From: Capsicum annuum
Taxonomy: Eukaryota > Streptophyta > Magnoliopsida > Solanales > Solanaceae
DNA length: 64,000 nucleotides
NCBI RefSeq assembly: GCF_002878395.1
Contig: NW_025825704.1
Location: 841,613 to 905,612, forward strand
Direction: 5' to 3'
How positions within the stretch are numbered: the first letter of the stretch is position 1; each line of letters begins with the position of its first letter. Positions 48,061 through 60,649 of the stretch are shown here, piece by piece. Position numbers and translations under genes: made by a program. Under the pieces are notes generated by a model. It worked only from the letters and a program-made list of their open reading frames with translations, did no database searches and had not been told where the DNA came from.

Positions 48061-49978
48061 TTTTTTAGCCCATGCCACTCTCCTGTGGGCCTTGTAAAAT
48101 GATTAAAGGTGCAAGATAAAGACAAAGGTGTTGTAATTTTGCTTTTTTCAATGCTCGTTGATGCCTTGAAAATTTCTTTCCTTCTCCTCTTAGCCACCTT
48201 AATCTCTTGTGGAGTGTATGAATATGAAATCCTCTTTGATGGAATGACACCTCTCTTAAATGTCAATTCCTTTGCAGAAGTAGTTAATGCATTAATAACA
48301 TTAATCACTCTATTATGTTTCTCCTTGCAGTCTTGACATTTACATGCAGAACATTTTCTAGAAGTGGTAAAATCTGTATAACCAGTATAATCATAATCAT
48401 AATGGTTTGTTGTTTCAAAAATTATAAGAGGAGCACCACTACCACCACCATCATTAACAACAATAATCCCACCTACTAAATTTATTGTTCTTCTGATGGT
48501 TATTACTCCAAAAAATTCCTTCTTTACTCTATCAATAACCATAGAGTCCGATAAAGTTTTCACAGACCGTAAAGTAAAAAAATGGCATCTTCAGCTCTCG
48601 ATTGGTTGGAACAAGCCACTGATGGACAATCTAAAATAAATCAGTACATATAGTAGAATAGTAATGAAATCATTTTAAAAACTCATTAATTAAAACAAAA
48701 ACTTAATTATAATTAGACATACTGCTTCTTTTGGGGGGTTGAAGAGATCAAGAAATTTTTCATTTTTATCAGTTTTGGCCAAAAACCATCTCAAGATTCT
48801 TGGACAAAAAACTTCTTCCTAGTAGTTCACTTGTTATCTCAAATAAAGAATAGCTTTAAATGCCCAAGCCAATAAAATAACGTCAATAAATCAAAAGCAT
48901 TATTGAATAAAAAAAGGAATCATGTCATAATAAAGAAATATTTACCATGAAAGCCTATGGAAAGCCATATAAGTTGATTGTCCTTGGTGTTAACTGAGTC
49001 AAGAAATATTTGACAGTCATTTTGAACCTTTCAGAACCCTAAGGATAGCTGTTAAATGCCTCAAGATCCTTGGAAAGCTTTATCAAACCAAGTGATATAT
49101 TGTTGTTGACGTCTCTCCCCTAAAGAACATTATGTATAAACCAAACCAAGCGCAATAATTGCTTGTGCTTCTTTGAAAGCTTTTACCTTTTAACACTTCT
49201 ATCAAATTTATGTTTTTGAAGCTTGGACCAACAAGATACACCAGGTCATCATGATCACTCGACTTTTCTTTTCCTTTTTGGGGTATGCGGGGTGTTTTTT
49301 GGGGGTTAGAATAGGTGTAACTTGAGAAGGAGAAGGAGGATAACATTTTAATCTAGTAACTATGGAAAACTCCTTCCAACAAAAATAAACAAGCATGCCA
49401 TAGTAATTTTTCCAAACCCCTTCCATCTTATCTTTGTTTTTATATATAAACCTATGCGTGAGATGATCATATACCATTTTCATTTGGAAACGAGCATTGT
49501 TGTCCTCCGACAAATCAAGATATTGCCCAAAGCAGCTGTCCCTAAAATAAGCATCCAATTTTTGTTCTCAAAGTATTTTTCTATAGGCATCGAAAAATTT
49601 TCCCATGACTGACTTAACCATAAAATCACTTGTTAAATCTATGGCACCATCGCACTACATTCTTACAGGATAAAAATCAATGCTGAAGGGCTATTAGTAT
49701 TTGGATCTTCTCTTTTGAAACATTCCCCATACCCAAGTTCACCATCTTCTACTCCTGATTGAGATAAAGCTTGCAAAGCAAGCTCATAGAGTAGTGGATG
49801 TAGCCTAGCTGCTTCACTTGTTCCTTTACTTGGACTTGATTCGGTTTCTTTTCTTTTGGGAGTCATATTATCTAAAATTTTCAAGAACATAAAATGGATT
49901 ATAATTGATTAATGTATTGTTAAAAAGAGATAATAGTAAATCAAATATGTACAATAGTAAAATAATACTTCCAATAGA

Positions 49979-51198
49979 TCACTCTGTTGCACCAGGTAGG
50001 ATATCTGTTACAACATATAGCCAATATGTTGCAGCGGATGAGTAATCCATAGGAAACAATAAAAATAAATCACTGATCTCTTGTACCATATAGGTTATAT
50101 ATTGAAGTATATAACTAACCTGTTGCAGTGGATGAGTAATACAATGGAAATAATAAAAATAGATCACTGATCTGTTGCACCAGGTAAGATATCTATTGCA
50201 GGATATAACAAACCTATTGCAACGGATGAGTAATCTGTTGGAAATAATAAAACAAATCACTAATCTGTTGCACCATACAGGATATCTGTTGCAGCATATA
50301 ACCAACCTATTGCAATGAATGAGTAATCCATTGGAAATAATAAAAATAGATCACTGATTTGTTACACCAGGTAGGTTATCTGTTGCAGCATATAATCAAC
50401 TTGTTGCAGTGGATAAGTAATCCATTGGAAATAATAAAAACAAATCACAGATCTATTACACCAGGTAGGATATCTATTGTAGCATATAACAAACCTATTT
50501 CAGCGGATGAGTAATTTGTTAGAAATAATAAAAACAGATCACTTATGTGTTGCACTAGGTAGGTTATCTATTATAACCTATAAGCAACCTATTGCAGTGG
50601 ATGAGTAATTCATAAGAAATAATAAAATCAGATCTCTCATCTGTTGCACCAGGTAGGTTATCTATTGCATCCTATAAGCAATATATTATAGCGGATGAGT
50701 AATTCGTTGGAAATAATAAAAATAGATCTCTCATCTGTTGCACCTGGTAGGTTATTTATTGTACCCTATAAGTAACCTGTTGCAGTGGATGTGTAATCCA
50801 TTGAAAATAATAAAAATAGATCTCTTATTTGTTGCACCAGGTAGTTTATCTATTGCAATCTATAAGAAACTTGTTGCCGTGGATAAGTAATCCGTTGGAA
50901 ATAATAAAAACAGGCCACACATCTGTTGGACTAGGAAGGTTATCTGTTGCATCATATAACTAACCTATTGCAAGGGATAACCAATCCATTGGAAATAATA
51001 AAAATAGTCCACACACCTATTACACCAGGTAGGTTATCTGTTGTATTATATAACCAACCTGTTGCGAGGGATAAGCAAACAGTTGGAAATAATAAAAATA
51101 GGGCGCACATCTATTGCCCCAAATAGGATATCTGTTACATCATATAACCAACCTACTGCAGCGGAAGAGAAATCTTTTAGAAATAATAACTTATATGT
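49979..51198. repeat. Higher-order minisatellite, 13 units of 94 bp
   Basis: The anchor accaggtagg (or a variant) occurs at 49991, 50085, 50179, 50272, 50366, 50460, 50554, 50648, 50742, 50836, 50930, 51024 and 51118. The spacing is 94 bp every time but one (93). Each unit contains four variants of a ~21-bp monomer with core tctgttgca or ccgttgga, the last followed by a aaataataaaaa spacer. Open frames over it are by-products of the repeat. It lies about 110 bp upstream of the Ulp1-type pseudogene start. Confidence 0.92.
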
Positions 51199-51310
51199 TG
51201 AAACAAATCACTTATCTGTTGCCAAATGAGTTATTTGTTGGATCACTACTGTTTAGATTTCTTCCAAACAAAAGAGTCATCTATCGCAATATATGAATAA
51301 TATGTTCTGG

Positions 51311-51598
51311 TTATCTTTTGCATCATATGTTTCATCTGTTACATCATATATTTCATCTATTGCAATAGATAATTTATATGTTGGATCAAATGGTTAATCT
51401 TTTGTATCTGATGGTTAATCTGTTGCATTATATGGTTTATCTGTTACATCAGATGGTTTATTTATTGCATTAGATGATTTATCAATTGCATTAGATGATT
51501 TATCAATTGCATCAGATGATTTATCTATTGCATTAGAAAGTTCATCTGTTGCGTCAGAGGATTCATCTGTTGTATCAGATAGTTCATCTATTGCAACA
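51311..51598. repeat. 21-bp monomer array adjoining the 94-bp array
   Basis: About fourteen consecutive ~21-bp monomers of the form ttcatctgttgcatcagatgg, for example at 51489-51551 where three follow one another almost exactly. The core is the same as in the 94-bp units, so this looks like the simple precursor of the higher-order array. Confidence 0.85.
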
Positions 51599-51619
51599 CC
51601 ATTTTTACCAAGAAAAATA

Positions 51620-54600
51620 ACAAATCAACCCAGCAACACCAACACAACACACACATATACTAAGAACATCAACGGTGACCAAAAATCACTAATAAATCCA
51701 ATCAATAGTTCGATAACGAGAACTACAATAATGAAAATTTTTTTATTTCATACCGGAAAGAGTAGAGAAGAAATGCTAGAAATTAGGGTTTAATCAGTCC
51801 ACATTTTAAATTTAAGAAAGAAATATTGAAATTGTTAACCAATACTAGAACAAAAGTTGTCTCAAGTTCCTCTGTTTCTTTATAACTAAGAAGACATAAT
51901 TTTTTTCCTGTGAGAGAAGAAATGGGACGACGAAGAACTCGAAGTTATTGTCGCCGGAGAAGTTAGCTCAAGTTCCTTTGTTTCTTCATGCTATTGATGG
52001 TTATTTGTCACTGGAGGTTGAAGTCTCCATAGACTGAAGGGAGAAATTTTGTAGAACTGTTGTTATGGAGAGAGTTGAAAGAGATTGTTGAGAGAGAGAG
52101 AGGAGAGAGTGATGGTTAATTTGGAGGGAAGGGATATGGGTTGATTTGTATTTTTAAAAATATTAAAAAGTTTTTAAAATATTAATCAAGTCCACAATTA
52201 ACTTAATCAAGTTTTCTAATTATGTTTGACCCTTTAAGTTGGTCAATGTCACCAACTTCATTGAAGACTTAAAAGACATCTTTCCTTCAATTTTCTCCAC
52301 TCACTTCCCGTCCCTACCCCACCTCACATCTATATCCATCCTCCACCTTCATCCTCAATTTTTTTTATAAAAAATAAAAAAAACTATCCCCCTAGGCTTC
52401 CACCCCCACTGTAATTCCCTAATCATTAATTGTAAAAATAATATATATATATATATATATTTCATATTTTTTTTAATTATATTATCCATGATTTAAATCT
52501 ATAACACCACCCAACCCCATACTCAGTGTAATTTTTATTTTTTTAACACATATAAGCAGTTGAGTTTTCTTAGGTCTTATCTCAAAATATAAAAATTAAA
52601 ATAGATAATTTTTTATAGATAACAAAAAAAAAATATTAGAAGAGGACTCCAAATAATCTAATTTTTTGGATTTTGTCTATGTTTAAAATTAGTTACATAT
52701 TCACATTTATCAAAATGTATTTTTATCTCATATTTAATTTTAATCTTTTTCTCAAATTTAAAAAATAATTATTAACTTTTCCTAAGAACTAAAAGGAATT
52801 CCATGATGTATGTAACATTTCTTGAATATTAATTTTAAAGGAAAAAATTAAAATCATAAATTTTTTAAAATATAAGATTTTACTCTTATAATTAAAAAAC
52901 ATCTTGAAAATTTAATTTATTTCTTAACTTTTATTTCATAGCCCGTGATTTTTTCATTGTTTAACTTTATCTATTATATTTTATTTAAATTATAATTTCA
53001 TCATATTAATATAAAATATACAATAAATATATTGGTTAAGTATTTATTTACTCACATTTTATAATAATTATTTTTGTACAACATGATGTTAAAATTGATA
53101 AACTTTTTCATGTATAATAGAAATGCTAAAATGAATTCTATAAGATACAAATTTATAGAGTTACACATTTTATTAAAATACAATTTTATAGAGGTATTTT
53201 TCACCTCTATAAAATACAATTTTATCTCTTATTTTTATTATTTTATTAAATTTTAAAAAATTTATTAACTTTATATCCAAACTTATAAGGAATTCAATAA
53301 AGTAAGAAAATTTCTTGAATATGAATTTAAAGGACAAAATTAAAATAAAAAATTCATTATATATATAAGATAACTATGTAATCTTCATACATCATGTTAA
53401 TTAAACTCTCAGATATTACATTAAAAATTTACCTTTTTAGGCTGATTTATTTTTGTGTTCTTTATTTTCTTTCTCTATATTATGAAACTAAGTGACTCCC
53501 AAAATTACTAAAAAAATTATAAATAAATACAAATTTGCAAGTAAAATTCAAATAATAAATAAATAAAAATATTTAAATGTCTATAATTTTTTTTCTGTAA
53601 AACTCATAATAAAGTAATCTATATCTATAATATATTAAAAGTGCGAAGGGAATTAGAAATGTTGTTTGAACTTTTTGTCCTTCATTAAAAGTCCTTGCTT
53701 TAGACAAAATCACCTTTTGACTATTTTTTCCTAATATTTAAGAGTTAAAAATTAATTAAATATTTATTAGAATTCATCAAAATTTCAATATTGTTTCCTA
53801 ATTTATGAGTTGAAAATTAATTAAATATATTTATGGTAAAATCTTTCCTTATTAAAAGTCATCAAAATTAATGACAAATGATACTTTTTCATTTAGTTTA
53901 AAAATTCTAAATCAACTAAATTTGGTTTTTAAGAAGATTTGAAAAATCTAGAAATAAATATGAAACTATTAGAATCAAAAAAATTTAAGAATATCAGATT
54001 TTTAAAATTTTTAAGTACGTAATAAGAATGTACAATGATTTTGTAAAGATTTGACTTTAAAAATAAGGAAAGATTATAAATATAAAATAAACCATAATAC
54101 AAATATGGTTCAAATTAACTTGTCTCTCTTTGCGTATGGCAATAAGGGAAAGAGGTACTATATGGCAAACACAAAGGCAATGATTCATCAATCACTTGAA
54201 ACTTTTGGTGGTAAAAAATATGTGTATATGTTTATATTTATATTATTATATTAAAGTGTGAAAGATTTTTGAAAAGTGATTTGAACTTTTATACTTTATT
54301 TAAAAATCTCCCCAATAGGCAAAATTATTTAATTTTAAATAATCAAATGTTATACATGCGAGACGTGTGTGTTTAAACTAATTATTTGGATGTGGTACTT
54401 ATTAGGTAAAGAAAACAGACAATCATAAATGGCAAATAATTGAATTAAATACAAAAAAATACTGTGTAATAAAACAATACTAAAAAAAAAACTATAATAT
54501 CAAAAACATATTTTAAAATACTTAAGCTTGCCAACTATACCAACAAAACTTCTACTTTTATAGTTATTTATTATTTTCTTCTCTCCATTCTTCTTTATCC

Positions 54601-55163
54601 CTTCTGGTAATCAATAATAACAACAAAATTATCACTAAAAATTAGAATAAACTCTCAAAAACACTTCTTCATAAATTAAACAATAGGAAATGGTTTACCT
54701 ATAAATCTTTTATTTATCAAAGTCTTCGTTTCTATTATTATCCATTTCATTTTCTCCTTATCTTCTTGAAAGGTGTTACTATTTGTAATGAGAGGTGAAT
54801 TACCGTGAAAAGTAGATAGATATAAAATCAATAGATATGGAGATAGAACGTCCTGCATATAAAAAAGAAAAATGTTAAATTAAAAATAACTTTTAAAATA
54901 AAGAACGTAAAGGATGCACTAAACAAATTCACCAATAAAAGCTTATAATATAATGTTATTTCATATTAATAAGAGAGGCTAAGAATCTAGAACCCTATTT
55001 CAATTCAAATTTCATTCAAATTTAAATTTTAAATAGCATATTCATTTGTTAAAAAAGATTAATTTGTTATTCTTTCTTACCCTTACCTTTTCAAACGTCA
55101 TGCATATTTACCTAATAATTTATATATTTGAATAGAGATAATAATTTGAAAATCAATGAGATG

Positions 55164-55207
<44 letters not shown>

Positions 55208-55283
55208 CTTTCATTAATATTTAACCAAACGTATTCAAGTATAATAGAATATATCAGTACTGCCACTTCTATTATGTACGTAC

Positions 55284-55316
<33 letters not shown>

Positions 55317-55325
55317 AATATAATC
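51620..55325. other. AT-rich intergenic block
   Basis: No gene recognised. 51750-52130 is a GA-rich leader-like stretch (minus-strand TC-rich) that may be the 5' region of the pseudogene at 49866. (AT)n at 52438-52460, (TA)n at 55165-55204 and (TTA)n at 55283-55314 are microsatellites. A perfect 12-bp inverted pair (ttttatagaggt/acctctataaaa) lies at about 53188-53217. Two similar blocks, attaaaagtgcgaagg at 53634 and attaaagtgtgaaaga at 54252, are discussed as possible Helitron-like ends. Confidence 0.45.
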
Positions 55326-57583
55326 TGTCATGAAATATAAAGTAGAGAAGAAGAAGAATGGAGAAAGAATAGAGATTAATTCTTATTTATCTAGAGGGAT
55401 GATTTACAATGAAGAAAACCCTTCTATTCGTACAAAATTCCACCTAGTTTCTCTCTAAAAGATAGGCATTTTCATATCTTGATAGATATTAACTAGATTT
55501 TAATATATCCTATCTATATTTTTGATAGATATTCACTAAAAATTATATAAATCAATATCATAATACTCCCCGTTGAATGTCTAGTAGATAATGTGCCCAA
55601 TTAAAACCTTGCTAGAAAAAACTCAAAATAGAAAAAAAATTCTAGTAAAGGAAAAAGAGTATACATATCTAATAATATGCATATAGATTACCTCATTAAA
55701 AACCTTACAAGAAAAATCCAGTGGGACAAAACCTCATAAGGGAAAAGGAGTAAAACAGGTATTAACTCCTCCTAATGAGAACATCCTTGAACCTTTGCAT
55801 CATGATCTTGTGCACTATCTTCTTGAAAGTTGCAGCTGGAAGAGACTTGATGAATAAATCAGCCGCATTATCACTTAAACAAATTTATTGCACATTTCTT
55901 TTATACCTTATGTGCATAGAAAAACTTTGGTGAAATGGTCTTCGTTCTATCTCCTTTTGTGAATCCTCTCTTAAATTGTGCTATATATGCTGCATTATCT
56001 TCATAAAATCATGGATACTTTTTCATATTTCAAACCATATTTTTCTCGAATGAGATGTATCATGTACCTCAACCACAAACACTCTCAGTATGGTCTGATG
56101 AGATGGCCATAATAGACTGCTTTGTAGATCTCCAAGATATGGTAGTACCCCTATATATAAATCATAGTCTATTTGAAATCGAGATTTATGCGGGTCAGAT
56201 AAATATCCAACATCATAATAACCAACAAGATTGGGACTGTAATCTTTAGAATAAAATAAACCCATATCTGTAGTCCCTATTAGGTAACATAGTATATGTT
56301 TGATCCTATTCCAACGTCTCCTAGTAGGAGCAGAACTATACCTTGCTAACAAATTAGCTAAAAAGACTATATTAGGCCTTGTAGTATTTTTAAGATACAT
56401 TAGTGCACTAATTGCACTTAGATATGATACTTTAGGACCAAGGAGTTACTCATTCTTTTCTTGAGGTAGAAATGGATCCTTATTCACATCAAGTGATCAA
56501 ACAACCATTGGAGTACTTAATGGATGTGCTCTATCCATATAAAACCTTTTCAACACCTTTTTTTTGCAGGCAAATTGATGGACAAAAATATCATTTCTCA
56601 AATGCTCAATTTGTAAACCAAGGCATAATTTTATCCTTCCAAGATCTTTCATCTCAAATTCATTCTTTAGGTAATCAATTTCCTTTTAAAGCTCTATTGG
56701 AGTTCTAATAAGGTTTATGTCATTGATATAGATAGAAAGTATAACAAACTCTGATATATTTTATAAAAATACATGGGAAAATTTATTCACTAAGAGAGTT
56801 CAACTACGTACGTCCAGATTACTTCAAACCATACAATGATCTTTGCAATCTAAAAGAATGCATTTTCTGAGGCTTTGAACTATATGCTTTCAGTATCTTA
56901 AATCCTTCAAAAACTTTCATGTATATCTCATTATCAAGTGATCCATAGGGATAGACTGTAACCACATCCATCAAATACATTTCAAATCTCTCGTGGACAC
57001 TGAAACTAACAAGATAACGTAATGTTATTGCATTAATAACTAGTGAATATATCTCTTAATAATCGATATCAGACCTCAGTCCATTGTGAAAACCCTTATG
57101 CAACAAGGTATGCCTTATACCTTTATATTTTATTTTTCTCATTTCTTTTTGGCATAAAGATCTATTTATATCCAATAGGCTTAACACCGTTAGGTATTTG
57201 GACTATAGGTCTACAAACTTCATGTTTGACAAGTGAATTCAATCCTGATTGAATTTCTTCTTGCCATTTTGGCCAACCATTTCTTTATCGATATTCTGTG
57301 ACATATTGAGGTTTAAGATCCTTAATATCTTGCATGATTTTTGTTGCAACATTATATGCAAAGGCATAATACACTAATATTTCAGATCAATTCAAATTAG
57401 TTTCAACATCACTTGAATTTATGGATAGTTTCTTATTTTCTTGAGTCTCAAGCTCATTAAATCCTTTATGGATATCAACATTTCTGAAATCTTGAACTTA
57501 CATATGAGAATCTTTTGTAGTGTCATCTTGACCATTTTTTTTCTTTTTCTATGATTTCGATCCTTGGAATCGAATAGCCTACC
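55326..57583 (-). mobile_element. Dead Ty1/copia element (3' part)
   Basis: A short LTR-like sequence (about 55326-55560, TGTCATG..) precedes copia pol on the minus strand. RNase H is at 56400-56023 (TRPNIVFLANLLARYSSAPTRR; TTDMGLFYSKD). RT lies upstream at about 57300-56700 (IGYK*IFMPKRNEKNKI; YKAYLVAQGFSQ), with the catalytic motif reading YIND where YVDD is expected (about 56735). Many stops. The element is cut at 57583 by a Ty3/gypsy LTR. The left LTR limits are approximate. Confidence 0.75.
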
Positions 57584-60261
57584 AGTAACGCCCCGATTAT
57601 CTAAATCGGAATGCTAAATGGTGGTTATGACCCTGAAAGACCACAAGCTAACCCATGACTGATATCCGTACCCGTACACTGCATAATATAACATGAAAAT
57701 GCGGAAACATCCATGGAAAGGACGTAAGGTTCAATACTAAACATAACTGAATAATAACAATAACGTCTAACATAGAGTGGTATCTCGATACCAAAAACAA
57801 AACCGAAATACTGAAGTCTGAAAAAAATGAATAATACTGTAGTTGTCTGAAAGCCTCTAACTGTCTGACTAAGGAGTTGATGGGACATGTCCCCAACTAA
57901 CTCCATCAACTAAAAACTGAACTGATATGATAAAATAAGATCACGTTCTCAGAGAATAAGGACTCACTGCTAAAACTCTAAACCCTAGAATGCTACTACT
58001 GCTGCTGATCTGGGAGTGATATCTCTGAACCAATGGTGTAACATAAAAAGAAAACACCATAGCGCAAATGCGTTAGTACAAAAGAATGTACTGACTATAC
58101 GTGTGAGGTAGTCTGAATACATAGGGCTTGCATGCATGAATGATAATAACTGACTGACCAATATGAACGTGAGAGTGCGCACATGAATACATAGTAACTG
58201 AGATTGTGAGAAAATAATAACTGAATCTATATACTGATGACATGAATTTACTGATATCTAGCATGACTGATACTGGAGTTTTGATAATTGAAATAACTGA
58301 TAACATGAGTGACTGTGTCTGACAGTCCTAAATCTGATGGAACTATCTGAGTTTCGTACTATGATTGAGTTGACTGTATCTAATAGTACTGAAATCTGAA
58401 GAACTATCTGAGTTTTTCTACTAAAACTGATACTGAAACTATGGGAATAGTTATTTAATCAACATGCCCCAAATGCACTAGAATAGCTAAGCTAGGGTCC
58501 AATCTGTGCCTTGATTGGAAGGGTGTCAATATCGTGCCACTGGTAAGGACAACTGTGGGTACCTTCATCTGACAGTATCCCCAAAAGAGAACGATGGGGC
58601 CCTTATCTGACAGTGTTGACGTCTCAACCTATGCTGGCTATATAGTTTTGGAACACAAGGATGACTGGTAAGAATCACACTATCATCTGACAGTATGTGT
58701 TCCCATCCTTTGGTTCACTTGGTGCTAATTTCTACTCCCATCTGAAGAGACTGAACATGATTGACTGGTTGTACATAGACTGAGTTTACTGAATTTTATC
58801 GACTGATGAAATACTATTAATATCTAATAACTGACTGAGTTCATAAGATTACTGATCTTATTGAGTACTGAGTTCATGAGATTTCTAAAATTTTCTAAGT
58901 CACATGACTGATTGACTTCTATGGAATATGGCTTGACTGAGAGTATCGTGAAAACATAACATAGCTCTAGGCACACAACTATATTTTTTCGGGTACAAGT
59001 ACCCCCATGACTCGATAGAAGAAAACTGACAAGGTATGACATTCCTGAATACATGACCAATACCAACAATCCATAATACTTCTTGGTCATAGGAATAGAG
59101 TTCATAATTCATAATGCCATAAATAAGGGATTTCATGCTTCACATGATTATCATAGTCTTGATCATGGAAGGGAATGCATATAACATGTACATACTTGTA
59201 TGATTTCAATATTATCAACGTTTCATAACACAACAGTCATACACAACAAGAGCATGGAAATTGTGTTGCATCATAAGGGTCAGCATGGACTTGTCATTTA
59301 GATACTATTAAGTCATAAGGAACATGATTCTATCATTCTAGGCACTTTATAAAACACCTTATATGCACACTTTATAGCATAGGTGAAATCATCAATTTAA
59401 GAATCTAAAACTACCCAAACTCATAGGTTTTCAATCAACAAACTCACATACTTCATGGAGTCATCAAGAAATCATCTTAAAATATAAATAACAACTATTA
59501 ACATGAACATAATCAAATCATAACAAGAAAATCACATTAGGTTATTTAAAGCATGATTCTTGGACTCCATGAATGAAAGAGATCCGTGGATGAACACTAC
59601 GCATACCTTAGTTCATGATTTCGTGAAGATTAATGGAGAGATTCTTGAAATTTAACAATGAATTCCCTTGGAATTAAACCTTCTATGAAAACCCTAGGGC
59701 TTGTTCTTGAGAGTTTTTTTTAGTAATTGAGTATAAGTTGCTGAATTATGACTAAATCTCGTGTTATAAGGCTTATATAGGGTGGAAAAATTGACCCTTT
59801 TAATCCCCGGACACGTATTTAATTTCTGAGAAAATTTCTCAATTTTCATCCTTGGCATGACGCGCCACTATCGCTCCAAGTCACTAGAAAGAGACAAATG
59901 AGAAATTGCACGGTGGTGTGATGCAGAGCTATTGCGTTTCTACCTTGTCTACGACCTGAAAGTTTGGAGCGACACGCACTATCACGGAGTAATATTAGAA
60001 ATTGACAATTGCCATTTAAGCTATCTCCGCGATGCACTGGAGGCTCAGGTGATACACTGTCTCACAAAAAAGGCTCTAACTCTTCGTCCGGTTGTCAGAT
60101 TTAGGCGAATTTTATATCGATGGAAAGATTATTGAATTTTCCATATGACAAAAAATAAAAATCTTGAAAATTCCTCATGGAATAACAATCATTCACTTTA
60201 GAATCTAATACTAGTCATTCTTGGGATGAAATTAGCTAGGAAGAAAATTCGAGGTATTACA
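57584..60261 (-). repeat. 3' LTR of the second chromovirus, ~2.7 kb
   Basis: It starts agtaacgcccc, with the terminal T mutated to A relative to the family TGTAACGCC, and ends ggtattaca. The interior is rich in ctgactga and ctatctgag words (58180-58900). Confidence 0.8.
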
Positions 60262-60276
60262 ATATCTCTCTCTTGG
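60262..60276 (-). other. Polypurine tract of the second chromovirus
   Basis: Minus strand ccaagagagagatat directly before the LTR, like that of the first element. Confidence 0.75.
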
Positions 60277-60649
60277 GAATATTCATCCTCGAATAAGACT
60301 GGCTGAGAGGGGGAACAATGAGCTGAACATGGATAACATGATCTCATGACTGACTAGCTAAATATAACATACTGAACATGCATAGCTGATGCATGTGTAA
60401 ATGATTCATGAATTTATAACTGAGTGTTCTGAAGAACTAAGTTTCTCAAAATGTGAATGCCTGTCTGATGGATAATTTCATAATTGAGCTGGTACATGAA
60501 TACATGACCGAATATACAATGGTACTTAATACCAAATTTGTAACGAAACATGAGCATGAAACTGAATACTAAGTTGTATTGAATACTGAACGTGAAACTG
60601 AATAAGCTTAAGGAGAACTGTTACCTTGAGCTTGATCTGGATTGGCTGA

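Larger units (their letters stand above)
36496..49866 (-). pseudogene. Ulp1-family SUMO-protease-like pseudogene, split by a retrotransposon
   Basis: Ulp1 peptidases (C48) cleave SUMO-type conjugates. An ATG at 49866 ([15 protein letters not shown]) opens exon 1. The DUF1985 block follows at 49670-49080 (LDAYFRDSCFGQYLDL), with an in-frame TAG in VRM*CDGA and a TGA before EQKLDA. The linker exon is 48563-48057 (CSACKCQDC; KRGVIPSKRISY) and then 47640-47475. The catalytic part is at 37440-36496: the His in LHWVLVVV (about 37060), the Asp in VYDSML just after a stop (about 37030), and the Cys in NCGLFVVAYAEYL (about 36700). It ends DEEQLVLI and a stop at 36496. The exon at about 47325 is cut by the Ty3 element at its GTTTG target. 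All three catalytic residues are visible, but stops make it non-functional. The family is abundant in pepper and often rides on Mutator-like elements. Confidence 0.75.

Noticed and set aside
49979..50305. 108-codon Cys/Arg-rich open frame on the minus strand
   Set aside because: It is a translation of the 94-bp repeat; the open frame follows from the repeat lacking stops in that phase.
49979..51598. CRISPR-like array
   Set aside because: Units are contiguous, degenerate and internally repetitive, with no unique spacers, and the DNA is plant nuclear.
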